DNA of 64,000 nucleotides from Anaerofustis stercorihominis (GTDB lineage Bacteria; Bacillota; Clostridia; Eubacteriales; Anaerofustaceae): NCBI RefSeq assembly GCF_024623185.1, contig NZ_JANJZK010000008.1, positions 1 to 64,000 of the forward strand, read 5' to 3'. Shown piece by piece: positions 37,320 to 45,994 of this stretch (position 1 is its first letter; each line of letters starts with the position of its first letter). The notes under the pieces were generated by a model. It saw only the letters and a program-made list of their open reading frames with translations, ran no database searches and was not told where the DNA came from. The position numbers and the translations under genes were made by a program.

Positions 37320-38657
37320 ATGACAAACGTAGATATCATTTCAGGATTTTTGGGTGCAGGAAAGACGACCTTTATAAAAAAACTTATAAATGAAGTTTTT
37401 AAGGGTGAAAAAATCGTACTTATAGAAAATGAATTCGGAGAGATAGGCATAGACGGAGGTTTCCTAAAGGATGCTGGCATAGAGATAACGGAGATGAACT
37501 CCGGATGTATCTGCTGTTCTTTGGTAGGGGACTTCAGCAAGTCTTTAAAAGAAGTAATAGAGAAATTTTCTCCCGACAGGATAATCATAGAACCGTCGGG
37601 GGTAGGTAAATTATCCGACGTGGAAAAGGCTATTTTGGACGTGAAAGATGAGCTTGATATAGTCCTTGACAGCAAGATAACCGTAGTGGACGGAAAGAAA
37701 GCAAAGATGTATATGAAGAATTTCGGAGAGTTCTTCAACAATCAGGTTGAGAGTGCAAATGTCATAGTAATGAGCAGGACTCAGGATATAACGAAAGAAA
37801 AGATAGAGGAATGTCTTGAGCTGTTAAAGGAACATAATAAGGAAGCTAACATTATAACCACACCTTGGGACGAGCTTGAAAAGGACGCGGTATTAAATGC
37901 GGTGACAAAGTTTAACGAAGAAAACGAACTTTTGGAAGAAGTTTTAAAATCACAACATGAGCATGAACATCATCATAAGCATGAAGAAGAGTGTGATTGC
38001 GGACATGAATATCACCACGAACATGGGGAAAACTGCGAATGCGAACACGAACACCACCACGAACATCATCATGAACATGAAGAAGAATGTGAATGTGGAC
38101 ATCATCACGATGAACATCATAAACATAAACACGATGAAACCTGCGAGTGCGGACATCGCCACAATGATGAGCATAGAGAACATGAAAAACATGAACATCA
38201 TCATCACCACGAGCATGAGTGTGAATTGGGACATCGCCACCATAAGCATGATAAAGAATGCGAATGCGGTCATGAACATTATCACGAAGAACATAAACAC
38301 CCCCATGACCATGAACATCACCATGAACACGGTGAAGGGTGCAGCTGCGGGTGCGGGCACGACCACGGTCATGACCACGACGCAGACGAAGTATTTACAA
38401 GCTTCGGCATTGAGACGGTTCATAAATTCAATAAAAGAGATTTAGAAGAGGTACTTGAAATCTTATCCGACGGCAGTAAGTACGGAGCGGTACTTAGAGC
38501 CAAGGGTGTAGTCGAAGGAGAAGATGATAAATGGTACGAATTCGATTTGGTTCCCGGAGAATACGAAATAAGGGAAAGAAAAGCGGATTATACCGGAAAA
38601 GTTTGTGTCATAGGCACAGAACTTAAAAAAGATAAACTGGAAAAAATATTTAAATAA
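37320..38657 (+). CDS. CobW/P47K GTPase with giant His/Cys-rich metal-binding insert
   Basis: COG0523 GTPases act as metal chaperones, mostly for zinc, cobalt or iron. The 445-residue protein has the P-loop SGFLGAGKTTFIKKL (about residues 8-22), the ENEFGE motif, the signature cysteines SGCICCSL (about 62-69) and IEPSGVG. The usual base-specificity NKxD is replaced by SRTQD. Residues about 212-355 are an insert with roughly 55 histidines and repeated C-[DE]-C-G-H units (CDCGH, CECGH, CSCGCGH), far larger than the short His stretch of ordinary CobW proteins. A conventional CobW C-terminal domain follows (TSFGIETVHKFNKRDLEEVL). A second GTPase starts eight bases later. A strong promoter with overlapping palindrome precedes the gene. 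A metal store or chaperone role is likely; the metal is unknown. Confidence 0.9.
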   Translation: MTNVDIISGFLGAGKTTFIKKLINEVFKGEKIVLIENEFGEIGIDGGFLKDAGIEITEMNSGCICCSLVGDFSKSLKEVIEKFSPDRIIIEPSGVGKLSDVEKAILDVKDELDIVLDSKITVVDGKKAKMYMKNFGEFFNNQVESANVIVMSRTQDITKEKIEECLELLKEHNKEANIITTPWDELEKDAVLNAVTKFNEENELLEEVLKSQHEHEHHHKHEEECDCGHEYHHEHGENCECEHEHHHEHHHEHEEECECGHHHDEHHKHKHDETCECGHRHNDEHREHEKHEHHHHHEHECELGHRHHKHDKECECGHEHYHEEHKHPHDHEHHHEHGEGCSCGCGHDHGHDHDADEVFTSFGIETVHKFNKRDLEEVLEILSDGSKYGAVLRAKGVVEGEDDKWYEFDLVPGEYEIRERKADYTGKVCVIGTELKKDKLEKIFK

Positions 38658-38665
38658 GAGGTGAG

Positions 38666-39613
38666 ATGATGAAGACTCCTGTATTTGTTATATCGGGACT
38701 TTTGGAAAGCGGGAAGACCACACTGATAAAGAACATGTTTCTTTCTCCCGAATTTAAAGCGGGCGGACCTACTCTTTTGATACTCTGCGAAGAGGGTGAA
38801 GAAGAATACGAAAGAGAGTTTTTAATAAAGGCTAATATAACCAAAGTCGTGGTAGAGGGAAGAGAAAAATTCACTCCTTCTTTACTAAAGAATTACGAGG
38901 CATTATATCACCCAAGACAGGTAGTGATAGAGTATAACGGTACATGGGAGATGAGTGTGCTTTTAGATACCGAGCCTCCGTCTAACTGGGAACTTGCGAG
39001 TATTTATTCTCTCGTCAATTCAAAGACGGCAGAACTTTATTTGACGAATATGAGGTCTATGTTCATGGAGCAGATATCGCTCTCAAGCCTTATCATATTC
39101 AACAGGTGTGATGATAATGTGAACAGAGGAATGCTCAGAAGAAACATAAAGGCACTGAATATGGGTGCACAGATAGTCTTTGAAAGGGAAGACGGGAGCA
39201 TTGTGGAAGAGACTATAGAAGACCTTCCTTTTGATGTAAGTAAGAATGTGATAGAGATATCCGACGAAGACTACGGCGTATGGTTCATAGATACTCTTGA
39301 CAACCCGGAAAACTACTCGGGAAAGAAAGTTAAGTTCAAGGCTCAGGTATTTTTGGACCCAAATCTTCCGAAGAAGACTTTTGTTCCGGGAAGATTTGCA
39401 ATGACTTGCTGTGCGGACGATATCCAGTTTCTGGGTCACGACTGCAGATATGAAATGAAGAAGCTTGGTTTTAAGACGAAAGACTGGGTGGACGTGGAAG
39501 CGAGGATAGAGTATGAATTCAGCGCGGAATACGGAGAGGACGTACCTATACTTTGCCTTGAAAACATTAAAAAGGCGATGAAAGCAAAGGACGAAATAGT
39601 ATATTTTATGTAA
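38666..39613 (+). CDS. CobW-like GTPase fused to a DUF1980-like C-terminal domain
   Basis: The 315-residue protein begins with a CobW-type nucleotide domain: P-loop SGLLESGKTTLIKNMF (about residues 9-24), VVIEYNGTW in place of the EPSG motif, and IFNRCDDN resembling NKxD. It lacks the CxCC metal motif of true COG0523 proteins. The C-terminal part, from YSGKKVKFKAQVFLD to GRFAMTCCADDIQFLGHDC, matches the pattern of the TIGR03943/DUF1980 (YcgQ) family C-terminus, including its paired cysteines. In Bacillus, YcgQ and its permease partner YcgR sit near zinc-stress genes, and here the domain is carried on a GTPase. The start (ATG ATG at 38666) follows GAGGTGAG eight bases after the first GTPase, so the two are one operon. 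Confidence 0.72.
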   Translation: MMKTPVFVISGLLESGKTTLIKNMFLSPEFKAGGPTLLILCEEGEEEYEREFLIKANITKVVVEGREKFTPSLLKNYEALYHPRQVVIEYNGTWEMSVLLDTEPPSNWELASIYSLVNSKTAELYLTNMRSMFMEQISLSSLIIFNRCDDNVNRGMLRRNIKALNMGAQIVFEREDGSIVEETIEDLPFDVSKNVIEISDEDYGVWFIDTLDNPENYSGKKVKFKAQVFLDPNLPKKTFVPGRFAMTCCADDIQFLGHDCRYEMKKLGFKTKDWVDVEARIEYEFSAEYGEDVPILCLENIKKAMKAKDEIVYFM

Positions 39614-39706
39614 AGATAAAGGTATATATAAGAAAATTATATGTCCTTTTTTAGTGATTTCCCTTGTCGAAATTATGATAAATTTCTTAAAAGAGGGTTA
39701 AAAATG

Positions 39707-39735
39707 TTGAGTTATTTCACAATACAAGATATAAT
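39707..39735 (+). promoter_or_regulatory. Promoter of mltG-trmR
   Basis: TTGAGT (39707-39712) and TATAAT (39730-39735) are 17 bases apart, about 28 bases before the mltG start codon. Confidence 0.65.
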
Positions 39736-39762
39736 TTAGTATATGTTAAAAGGAGAGGGCAT

Positions 39763-40920
39763 ATGGAGAAAAAGAAAAGAGCAGTAAAAGTAAAAAAGAG
39801 TATGAAAAAACCTACTATAAAAAAGACCAAAGTAAAGGAAGAAAAAAGCCCCAAAGATAATAAAATGAAGGTAAGGAACAATAAAAAGAAGAATTTGTTC
39901 ATGATTATAGGAGGGGTAGTCGTTGTACTCATAGCGGGTATGATACTTACTTATAATATAATGCTGGGAGCCGTGGATAAGGCTAACGGACAGACGAAGG
40001 AATTTTTGATAGAAGAGGGATCTTCACTTAGCGGTATAACCGATGCACTTAAGGAAAATAACCTTATAAAGAACGAGACCGCATTTAAGATATATGTTAA
40101 ACTGACAGGTAAATCAAACGATTTGAAGGCGGGATATTATTCCCTTTCTCAAAAGCTTCCCGCAAGTGAGATAGTTAAATCTCTCGTTAAGGGCGGGACC
40201 AGCAAGACTACCTCTATAACGATAAAAGAGGGTCTTGACCTTAACAGGATAGGAAACGAATTCGAGAAAAAGGGTATATTCACGAAAGTCGAATTTCTTA
40301 AGGAGATAAAGGACAATGCGGATTACTACAGAAAAAATTACGATTTCTTAAATAGTGTACCTAAGGACAGAGAGTATATCCTAGAGGGATATTTATTTGC
40401 GGATACATATAATGTATACGTAAAAGCGGTGCCAAGGGATATAATAACGAAGATGTTAGACAGGTTCGATCAGGAGTATACAGACGCGTACAAACAAAGG
40501 ACAAAGGAAATGGGCAAGACCATTGATGAAATAGTCACAATGGCGTCTGTAGTGGAAAGGGAAGGCATTTTAGATTCGGAACTTCCTACCATTGCGGGAG
40601 TATTCTATAACAGACTTGATAAAGGTATGATGTTACAGTCATGTGCAACGCTTCAGTATATATATAAGGATTATCAGTTCTCTTTCACGGAGTCACAGAA
40701 GAACATAGATTCTCCTTATAATACTTATAAGTACACGGGACTTCCTGCGGGACCTATATCCAACTTCAGAGCTTCTGCTCTAAAGGCTGCGTTATATCCG
40801 GAAAAGACGAAATATATATACTTCTGTACAAAGAATGACGGAACGGGAGCCAGTGCATTTGCAGAGACTTTGGCTCAGCATGAAAAGAATATTCAAAAAT
40901 ACAGCGGGAACTGGGATTAA
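39763..40920 (+). CDS. mltG: Endolytic murein transglycosylase MltG
   Basis: MltG cuts nascent peptidoglycan strands at the membrane and is thought to release them from the synthase. The 385-residue protein has a Lys-rich cytoplasmic tail of about 45 residues, one membrane helix (LFMIIGGVVVVLIAGMILTY), then a LysM-like region and the YceG catalytic domain. The catalytic Glu lies in MASVVEREGILDSELPTIAG (about residue 265), followed by AGVFYNRLDKGMMLQS and the diagnostic SPYNTYKYTGLPAGPISNF. The trmR gene follows after two bases, the same order as yrrL-yrrM in Bacillus. Confidence 0.95.
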   Translation: MEKKKRAVKVKKSMKKPTIKKTKVKEEKSPKDNKMKVRNNKKKNLFMIIGGVVVVLIAGMILTYNIMLGAVDKANGQTKEFLIEEGSSLSGITDALKENNLIKNETAFKIYVKLTGKSNDLKAGYYSLSQKLPASEIVKSLVKGGTSKTTSITIKEGLDLNRIGNEFEKKGIFTKVEFLKEIKDNADYYRKNYDFLNSVPKDREYILEGYLFADTYNVYVKAVPRDIITKMLDRFDQEYTDAYKQRTKEMGKTIDEIVTMASVVEREGILDSELPTIAGVFYNRLDKGMMLQSCATLQYIYKDYQFSFTESQKNIDSPYNTYKYTGLPAGPISNFRASALKAALYPEKTKYIYFCTKNDGTGASAFAETLAQHEKNIQKYSGNWD

Positions 40921-40922
40921 AA

Positions 40923-41564
40923 ATGATAGACGAAATAACTAAAGAATATTTGAATGGTTTACTTCACTTAAAGGGTGAAGTAAGCCTTTTGTCAGGTTTC
41001 AGAAAAGAAGCAAAAGAAAACAGGATACCTATAATAACGGAAGATGTAGAGAGGCTCATTGAAATAATATTAAAATCTCACGGAGCGAAGAAGCTCTTTG
41101 AAGTCGGTGCGGCGGTTGGTTATTCCGCCTGTGTCTTTGCGGATATAATGGGTGAAGGAAGCTTCGTAAAGACTGTTGAAAGAGACGAGATAAGATATAT
41201 AGAGGCAAAGAACAACATAAAGAAGTATGGTTACGATGATAATATAAAGCTTATCATGGACGATGCGGGGGAAGTATTAAAAAGAGAAGAATATATGTAC
41301 GACGTGGTATTCCTTGACGGCAACAAAGGACATTATATCCATATGCTTGAAGACTGTAAGAGGATACTGAAACCCGGCGGGCTTTTGATATGCGATAACG
41401 TACTCTTCAGAGGCATGATAGATAAAAGTTCTCCTCTTATCAGGAGAAAGATAACCATAGTAAAAAGGCTTAGGATGTTTTTGGACGCAATAAGCGAAGA
41501 CAGCGAACTTACTACCTCCGTTCTGCCTATAGGGGACGGGTTAAGCATAAGTATAAAAAAATAA
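40923..41564 (+). CDS. trmR: tRNA 5-hydroxyuridine methyltransferase TrmR (class I O-methyltransferase)
   Basis: The 213-residue SAM-dependent enzyme has the O-methyltransferase family-3 pattern: glycine-rich SAM loop LFEVGAAVGYSACVFAD (about residues 59-75), VERDEIRYIEAKNNI, and the metal-binding DVVFLDGNKGHY with CDNVLF. Bacillus TrmR (YrrM) methylates wobble 5-hydroxyuridine in tRNA. The mltG-trmR order with a two-base gap matches yrrL-yrrM, which is the main reason for this name over a generic methyltransferase. The usual downstream peptidase-U32-type hydroxylase genes are absent; ptsH follows instead. Confidence 0.78.
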   Translation: MIDEITKEYLNGLLHLKGEVSLLSGFRKEAKENRIPIITEDVERLIEIILKSHGAKKLFEVGAAVGYSACVFADIMGEGSFVKTVERDEIRYIEAKNNIKKYGYDDNIKLIMDDAGEVLKREEYMYDVVFLDGNKGHYIHMLEDCKRILKPGGLLICDNVLFRGMIDKSSPLIRRKITIVKRLRMFLDAISEDSELTTSVLPIGDGLSISIKK

Positions 41565-41654
41565 TATTTTATTAAAATTTTACTAGTAATTTATTAATCT
41601 TATGTTATAATTGAGTTAATATTGATAAAGATAAAAATTAGGAGGAACTATATA

Positions 41655-41918
41655 ATGTATTCAAAAAATGTAACAATTACAAATCCTACAGGACTTCACG
41701 CAAGACCAGCATCTCAATTCGTTCAAACTGCTGCTAAATTCGCATCTGAAATTCTTTTAGTAAAGAACGGTAACGAAATCAACGCTAAATCAATAATGGG
41801 CGTTATGGCAGGCGGATTATCTCAAGGAACAGAAATCGAAATCAGAGCTAACGGTGCTGACGAACAAGAAGCTGTAGATACATTAGCTGCATTGATCGAA
41901 AACGGATTTGGTGAATAA
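41655..41918 (+). CDS. ptsH: Phosphocarrier protein HPr
   Basis: HPr relays phosphate from enzyme I to PTS permeases, and here probably to DhaM. The 87-residue length is typical. The active-site His-15 lies in NPTGLHARPASQFVQ and the regulatory Ser-46 in NAKSIMGVMAGG, so HPr kinase control is possible. The ATG at 41655 follows GGAGG and matches the family start; an upstream in-frame start adds 11 residues. Enzyme I is not adjacent. The codon choice is more conservative than in the neighbours, as expected for a highly expressed gene. Confidence 0.97.
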   Translation: MYSKNVTITNPTGLHARPASQFVQTAAKFASEILLVKNGNEINAKSIMGVMAGGLSQGTEIEIRANGADEQEAVDTLAALIENGFGE

Positions 41919-41935
41919 TTAAGTTTTACTTATAT

Positions 41936-41962
41936 AAAAAAGACACATTAGTGTCTTTTTTT
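41936..41962 (+). terminator. Intrinsic terminator after ptsH
   Basis: AAAAAGACAC pairs with GTGTCTTTTT around an ATTA loop, followed by T's. Confidence 0.9.
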
Positions 41963-41964
41963 AT

Positions 41965-42370
41965 TGTTTATTTACTGATATTTTTATAATGTTTGATGAA
42001 AATTTATATGACCGTAGCTTTTAATATAATAAAAGTATAATTAAATACATTATTATTTATTAACGAACATTCTGATTTGATTATTGCAGGTAATAAATAT
42101 TTATATTTGGATTTATACCAAATGAAACAGCGATTTTTGTTTATTTTAAGTTTTAATGATTACACTTTTTTATTTATTCAAATACCTTTTTGTATACTGA
42201 TTTTTTAATTTTTTTTATCATAGACTTTTAATTATCATTTAGAAGTCTATTGATACTATATACTTAAATTCAACGAGGAATGTCTGTACATTTGTTTTAA
42301 AAGGTTATCACATTAAAATAGGTATGCGTAAATATCCTTTTTTAATGTGCTGATATCAGAAAAAGAAATA
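41965..42370. other. AT-rich spacer with two inverted repeats
   Basis: No gene is supported. TAGACTT (about 42225) pairs with AAGTCTA across about 15 bases. CACATTAAAA (about 42310) pairs with TTTTAATGTG (about 42344) and could end the minus-strand lysR transcript, though the loop is long. The remainder is featureless. Confidence 0.4.
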
Positions 42371-43282
42371 TCAGTATTTATATTCCTTTATATAGTGTTC
42401 AAGCTGTTCTATATATTTTTTCGCGGGGATACTAAGGCTCACATTCTTATGTTTTATATATCCCAGCCTTATCACTTCGTCACTTTCCAGAGGTATGGAA
42501 ACCAGATTGCTCCCGTTCAGTTCGACGCTTAGTATACCCGTGGTTATGGTATAGCCGTGAAGTCCGATGAGTAAATTTGAAAGAGTAGCTCTGTCGCTTA
42601 CAAGGAGATTTTTCTTATGAGATAGGGTACTGAGTATCTCTTCGGAAAAGTAAAAAGAGTTGTAAGTCCCCTGTTCAAAGGATACTCTCGGATATGGTTC
42701 CAAGTCTTCTATTTTGATAGATTTTTTCTTTGCAAGGGGATTATCTATACTCAAAAATATATGAGGTCTTGCATCGAAGAGATGAGTAAAAGTCAGTTCG
42801 TTGTCTTTTAGTATCTTGTTGATGACCTTTTCGTTAAAATCGTTGAGGTAGATTACCCCCACTTCACTCCTAAGGTTCTTGACGTCTTCAATGATTTCGT
42901 GGGTCTTCGTTTCTCTGAGGGCGAATTCGTACTCGTCCTGATCGAATTCTTTGACGAGATTTACAAAGGCATTTACTGAAAAGGCGTAGTGCTGAGTGGA
43001 AACGGAAAAGAGCCTTTTTGAAGGAGTCTTATTTAAGTATCTTTGTTCCAAAAGTTCCGACTGCTCGACTACCTGTCTCGCGTATCCGAGAAACTCCGCA
43101 CCGTCTGCGCTGAGGGATATACCTCTGTTTGAACGTATGAATATTTCTATACCAAGTTCGTTTTCAAGCTCCTTTACGGATTTTGAAAGGCTGGGTTGAG
43201 TTATGAATAGCCTGCTTGCTGCTTCGTTTATGGAACCGCAGTTTACTATTTCTATTATGTATTTTAGCTGCTGAAGTGTCAT
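42371..43282 (-). CDS. LysR-family transcriptional regulator
   Basis: The 303-residue protein has the N-terminal LysR winged helix (LQQLKYIIEIVNCGSINEAA, then SRLFITQPSLSKSVKELENE) and a C-terminal substrate-binding domain of two lobes. The sensing domain resembles CysB/GltC-like forms (LFSVSTQHYAFSVNAFVNLV), but the ligand cannot be read. The gene is divergent from the DedA-family gene with about 130 bases between them; LysR proteins often control the divergent neighbour, so dedA is the first candidate target. No clear T-N11-A box was picked out. Confidence 0.92.
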   Translation of the reverse strand: MTLQQLKYIIEIVNCGSINEAASRLFITQPSLSKSVKELENELGIEIFIRSNRGISLSADGAEFLGYARQVVEQSELLEQRYLNKTPSKRLFSVSTQHYAFSVNAFVNLVKEFDQDEYEFALRETKTHEIIEDVKNLRSEVGVIYLNDFNEKVINKILKDNELTFTHLFDARPHIFLSIDNPLAKKKSIKIEDLEPYPRVSFEQGTYNSFYFSEEILSTLSHKKNLLVSDRATLSNLLIGLHGYTITTGILSVELNGSNLVSIPLESDEVIRLGYIKHKNVSLSIPAKKYIEQLEHYIKEYKY

Positions 43283-43410
43283 GATTTCTTTACCTTTATT
43301 TTACGTATTTTTAATTTGTATCTAATAAGTTTATTTTATATTATAACATATTACTCAAAATTTGAAGATAAAATATATTTGGGAAATGTTTATAAATAGG
43401 GAGAAGATTA

Positions 43411-44112
43411 TTGGAAGAAAGTTTGATAGGAATAATAAATGCGTACGGTTATCTGGGGATAATGTTTTTGATACTCATAGAAAATGTATTCCCGCCCATA
43501 CCCTCGGAAGTCGTTTTGCTCTTTGGGGGATATTTGACTGCAAAGGCAGGCATGAACCTCATACTAGTGATACTCGCGGCTACGATAGGAGCAATGCTCG
43601 GTGCGGTGATCTTATATTCTTTGGGTTATATTTTAAAGAGAGAAAAGTTAAGGAGTCTGTTTTCGGGAAAGTTCGGCAGGGTAATGCATTTGAAACCTGA
43701 ATATATAGATTTAAGCTATAAGTGGTTTTTAAGGTATGAAAAGAAAGCGGTTCTGATTTGCAGGTGTATACCCGTAGCAAGGAGCCTTATTTCAATACCT
43801 GCTGGGATATCTAAAATGAAGTTTTCTTCATTTATAGTACTGAGTATCATAGGTACTCTCGTATGGAACAGCCTGCTGGTAAGTCTTGGGAACATCATGG
43901 GGGAAGCATGGGAAGCCTGCCTTCCGTACTTAAAAGGTTACTCCGAGATTGTTATTATCGGAGGGATAATAATAGGTGCGGTATATGTGACGATGTATAT
44001 GAGAAGGAGAAAAAGAAGAGAAAAAAAGGTCAGTGATACAAGTGTGCATAATGGGAATGAAGATGTAAATGATGAGTATGATGATGATATTTCTTTTATA
44101 GAAAAAATATAG
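43411..44112 (+). CDS. DedA-family membrane protein
   Basis: DedA/VTT proteins move lipids such as undecaprenyl phosphate or phosphatidylethanolamine across the membrane. The 233-residue protein has the family motif IENVFPPIPSEVVLLFGGYL (about residues 24-43) with its re-entrant Pro and Glu, then the second-half motif CRCIPVARSLISIPAGISKM with conserved Arg and Gly, and about five hydrophobic segments. A 40-residue charged, Asp-rich tail (DEYDDDISFIEKI) is cytoplasmic. The start is TTG at 43411, preceded by GGGAGAAG; no ATG fits before the first helix. The lysR gene is divergent. Confidence 0.9.
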   Translation: MEESLIGIINAYGYLGIMFLILIENVFPPIPSEVVLLFGGYLTAKAGMNLILVILAATIGAMLGAVILYSLGYILKREKLRSLFSGKFGRVMHLKPEYIDLSYKWFLRYEKKAVLICRCIPVARSLISIPAGISKMKFSSFIVLSIIGTLVWNSLLVSLGNIMGEAWEACLPYLKGYSEIVIIGGIIIGAVYVTMYMRRRKRREKKVSDTSVHNGNEDVNDEYDDDISFIEKI

Positions 44113-44254
44113 AAGATACTGATATGGAGGATTGAAGAACAGAAATTTAAGATATTTAATTAAGGGGAAATATCATATATGTAAGAAATTTATTTTAAAA
44201 TACTCATAAAAACATAAAAAAGCATTATTTAAATTGATTGAATATTCAGTAATC

Positions 44255-44283
44255 TTGACAAATTTCTCGATTTAATATAAAAT
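44255..44283 (+). promoter_or_regulatory. Promoter of putP
   Basis: A consensus TTGACA (44255-44260) and TAAAAT (44278-44283) are 17 bases apart. Transcription should begin about 44290, at the base of the hairpin at 44290-44317. Confidence 0.75.
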
Positions 44284-44289
44284 ATTTAA

Positions 44290-44317
44290 AAGGTACTATA
44301 AGTAGATATAGTACCTT
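44290..44317 (+). promoter_or_regulatory. 5'-end hairpin in the putP leader
   Basis: AAGGTACTATA (44290-44300) and TATAGTACCTT (44307-44317) are perfect complements around a 6-base loop, followed by GATTTTTATAT. It would form at the very 5' end of the putP transcript, as a weak attenuator or an mRNA-stabilising cap. Confidence 0.5.
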
Positions 44318-44374
44318 GATTTTTATATGTAAGTATTTTAAGGAATTACATTTATATATTAAGGAGAAATTGTT

Positions 44375-45913
44375 ATGGAAACCAATCAAATCGGCATTTT
44401 GCTGGTAATAATCATTTACCTCTTGGGAATGATCGTTATAGGCGCGATGTTTTCAAAGAAAAATGAAACTGCAAATGATTTTTATCTTGGGGGCAGAAGG
44501 CTCGGACCTTTTGTGACCGCAATGAGTGCGGAAGCTTCGGATATGAGCAGTTATTTACTTATGGGTATACCGGGTCTTGCTTATATTTCGGGTATCGCGG
44601 ATGCGGGTTGGACGGCTATAGGTCTTGCTATAGGTACATATGTAAACTGGCTTTTGGTCGCTAAAAGGATAAGGATATACACGGCAGTGTGCAAGGATTC
44701 CTTTACTCTTCCTGCGTTCTTTTCAAACAGATACAGGGATAACAAGAATTTATTGATGCTTCTGGCTTCCTTGGTCATTATCATTTTCTTTATCCCTTAT
44801 ACAGGTTCGGGATTTGCCGCATGCGGAAAATTATTCTCCAGTCTTTTCGGAGTGGATTATACTTTGGCTATGGTGGTAAGTGCGGTGATAATCATTTTAT
44901 ATACGGCTCTGGGAGGTTTCCTCGCTGCCAGTACCACGGACTTTATTCAAAGTATAATAATGTCGATTGCGCTGATCGTTATATTTGTCTTCGGTATCGG
45001 TGCCGCAGGGGGTATGGATGCGGTAATAGACAATGCGAAAGCTCTTCAGGGTTATTTGAGCATGTCTGCCACACATGATATGGCAAGCGGAGCATCCTCG
45101 CCTTACGGATTTTTAAGTATCTTTTCTACTCTTGCTTGGGGGCTTGGATATTTCGGTATGCCTCATATACTCCTTCGTTTTATGGCTATCGAAGACGAAC
45201 AAAAATTAAAAATATCGAGAAGGATAGCTTCGGTTTGGGTAGTTATATCAATGGGTATTGCGGTATTCATAGGTATAATCGGTTACGGTATGTCAAAAGC
45301 AGGAGTGATACCAATGCTTGAAGGGGCAAATTCAGAGACCGTCATCGTACAGATATCACATTATTTAAGTACGCACGGATTTATATTCGCTGTCCTTGCG
45401 GGGATAGTGCTCTCGGGTATCATCGCGTCGACCATGTCTACCGCTGATTCACAGCTCCTTGCTGCGTCTTCCAGCGTTTCCGAAAATATAATAGGCGGAT
45501 TTTTTGGCAAAGAGCTTGATGATAAAAAGAGGATGATAGTTGCGAGAAGCTGTCTTGTTATAATTGCACTTATCGGTATGTTCATTGCAAGAGACCCTAA
45601 CAGTTCCGTGTTCGGGATAGTATCCTTTGCCTGGGCAGGCTTCGGTGCGGCTTTCGGTCCTGTTGTACTGTTCGCACTTTTCTGGAGAAGAAGTAATAAG
45701 TACGGAGCCCTTGCTTCCATGTTATCAGGGGGAGTAATGGTATTTGTATGGAAATATTTGGTAAGACCTCTGGGCGGAGCATTCAATATTTATGAACTTC
45801 TTCCCGCTTTTATAGTGGCTTGTGTATTTATGGTAGTGGTAAGCCTCATTACCGAAAAGCCCGATAAAGAAATCACGGATGAGTTTGATGAAGTTCAGAG
45901 GCTTTTAAAATAA
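44375..45913 (+). CDS. putP: Sodium/proline symporter PutP
   Basis: PutP imports L-proline with sodium for nutrition, Stickland fermentation or osmoprotection. The 512-residue protein has about 13 hydrophobic segments. Family motifs include FYLGGRRLGPFVTAMSAEAS, SDMSSYLLMGIPGLAY with sodium-site residues, YTALGGFLAASTTDFIQ, and ASTMSTADSQLLAASSSVSE. The sequence fits PutP better than pantothenate or sialate members of the solute:sodium family, mainly by the N-terminal motif and the SSYLLMG block. AAGGAG precedes the ATG. It is a single gene with a strong promoter, leader hairpin and terminator. Confidence 0.93.
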   Translation: METNQIGILLVIIIYLLGMIVIGAMFSKKNETANDFYLGGRRLGPFVTAMSAEASDMSSYLLMGIPGLAYISGIADAGWTAIGLAIGTYVNWLLVAKRIRIYTAVCKDSFTLPAFFSNRYRDNKNLLMLLASLVIIIFFIPYTGSGFAACGKLFSSLFGVDYTLAMVVSAVIIILYTALGGFLAASTTDFIQSIIMSIALIVIFVFGIGAAGGMDAVIDNAKALQGYLSMSATHDMASGASSPYGFLSIFSTLAWGLGYFGMPHILLRFMAIEDEQKLKISRRIASVWVVISMGIAVFIGIIGYGMSKAGVIPMLEGANSETVIVQISHYLSTHGFIFAVLAGIVLSGIIASTMSTADSQLLAASSSVSENIIGGFFGKELDDKKRMIVARSCLVIIALIGMFIARDPNSSVFGIVSFAWAGFGAAFGPVVLFALFWRRSNKYGALASMLSGGVMVFVWKYLVRPLGGAFNIYELLPAFIVACVFMVVVSLITEKPDKEITDEFDEVQRLLK

Positions 45914-45924
45914 CATAGTAAAAT

Positions 45925-45951
45925 AAAAAAGACCCTTTAGGGTCTTTTTTT
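45925..45951 (+). terminator. Intrinsic terminator after putP
   Basis: AAAAAAGACCC pairs with GGGTCTTTTTT around a short loop, with a T tract. Confidence 0.9.
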
Positions 45952-45957
45952 GTTGAC

Positions 45958-45994
45958 GGGGCGCGGAATCTGCCGAAGGCAGGCGTAGTGCCCC
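45958..45994 (+). repeat. 37-bp GC-rich palindromic repeat, copy 4 (CTGCC type)
   Basis: Identical to copy 1 and placed seven bases after the putP terminator. The outer stem is lengthened by flanking AC/GT pairs. It faces copy 5 in inverted orientation, with 117 bases between. Confidence 0.92.

Noticed and set aside
37950-38390. Repetitive DNA considered as a CRISPR or tandem repeat array
   Set aside because: The repeats are irregular, in frame and encode a His/Cys-rich domain; there are no constant direct repeats with unique spacers.
37950-38445. Long open frames on both strands over the His-rich region
   Set aside because: They arise from repeated CAT/GAA/CAC codons of the real CobW gene; their Met/Val/Phe or Asn/Met/Thr composition is not that of a real protein.
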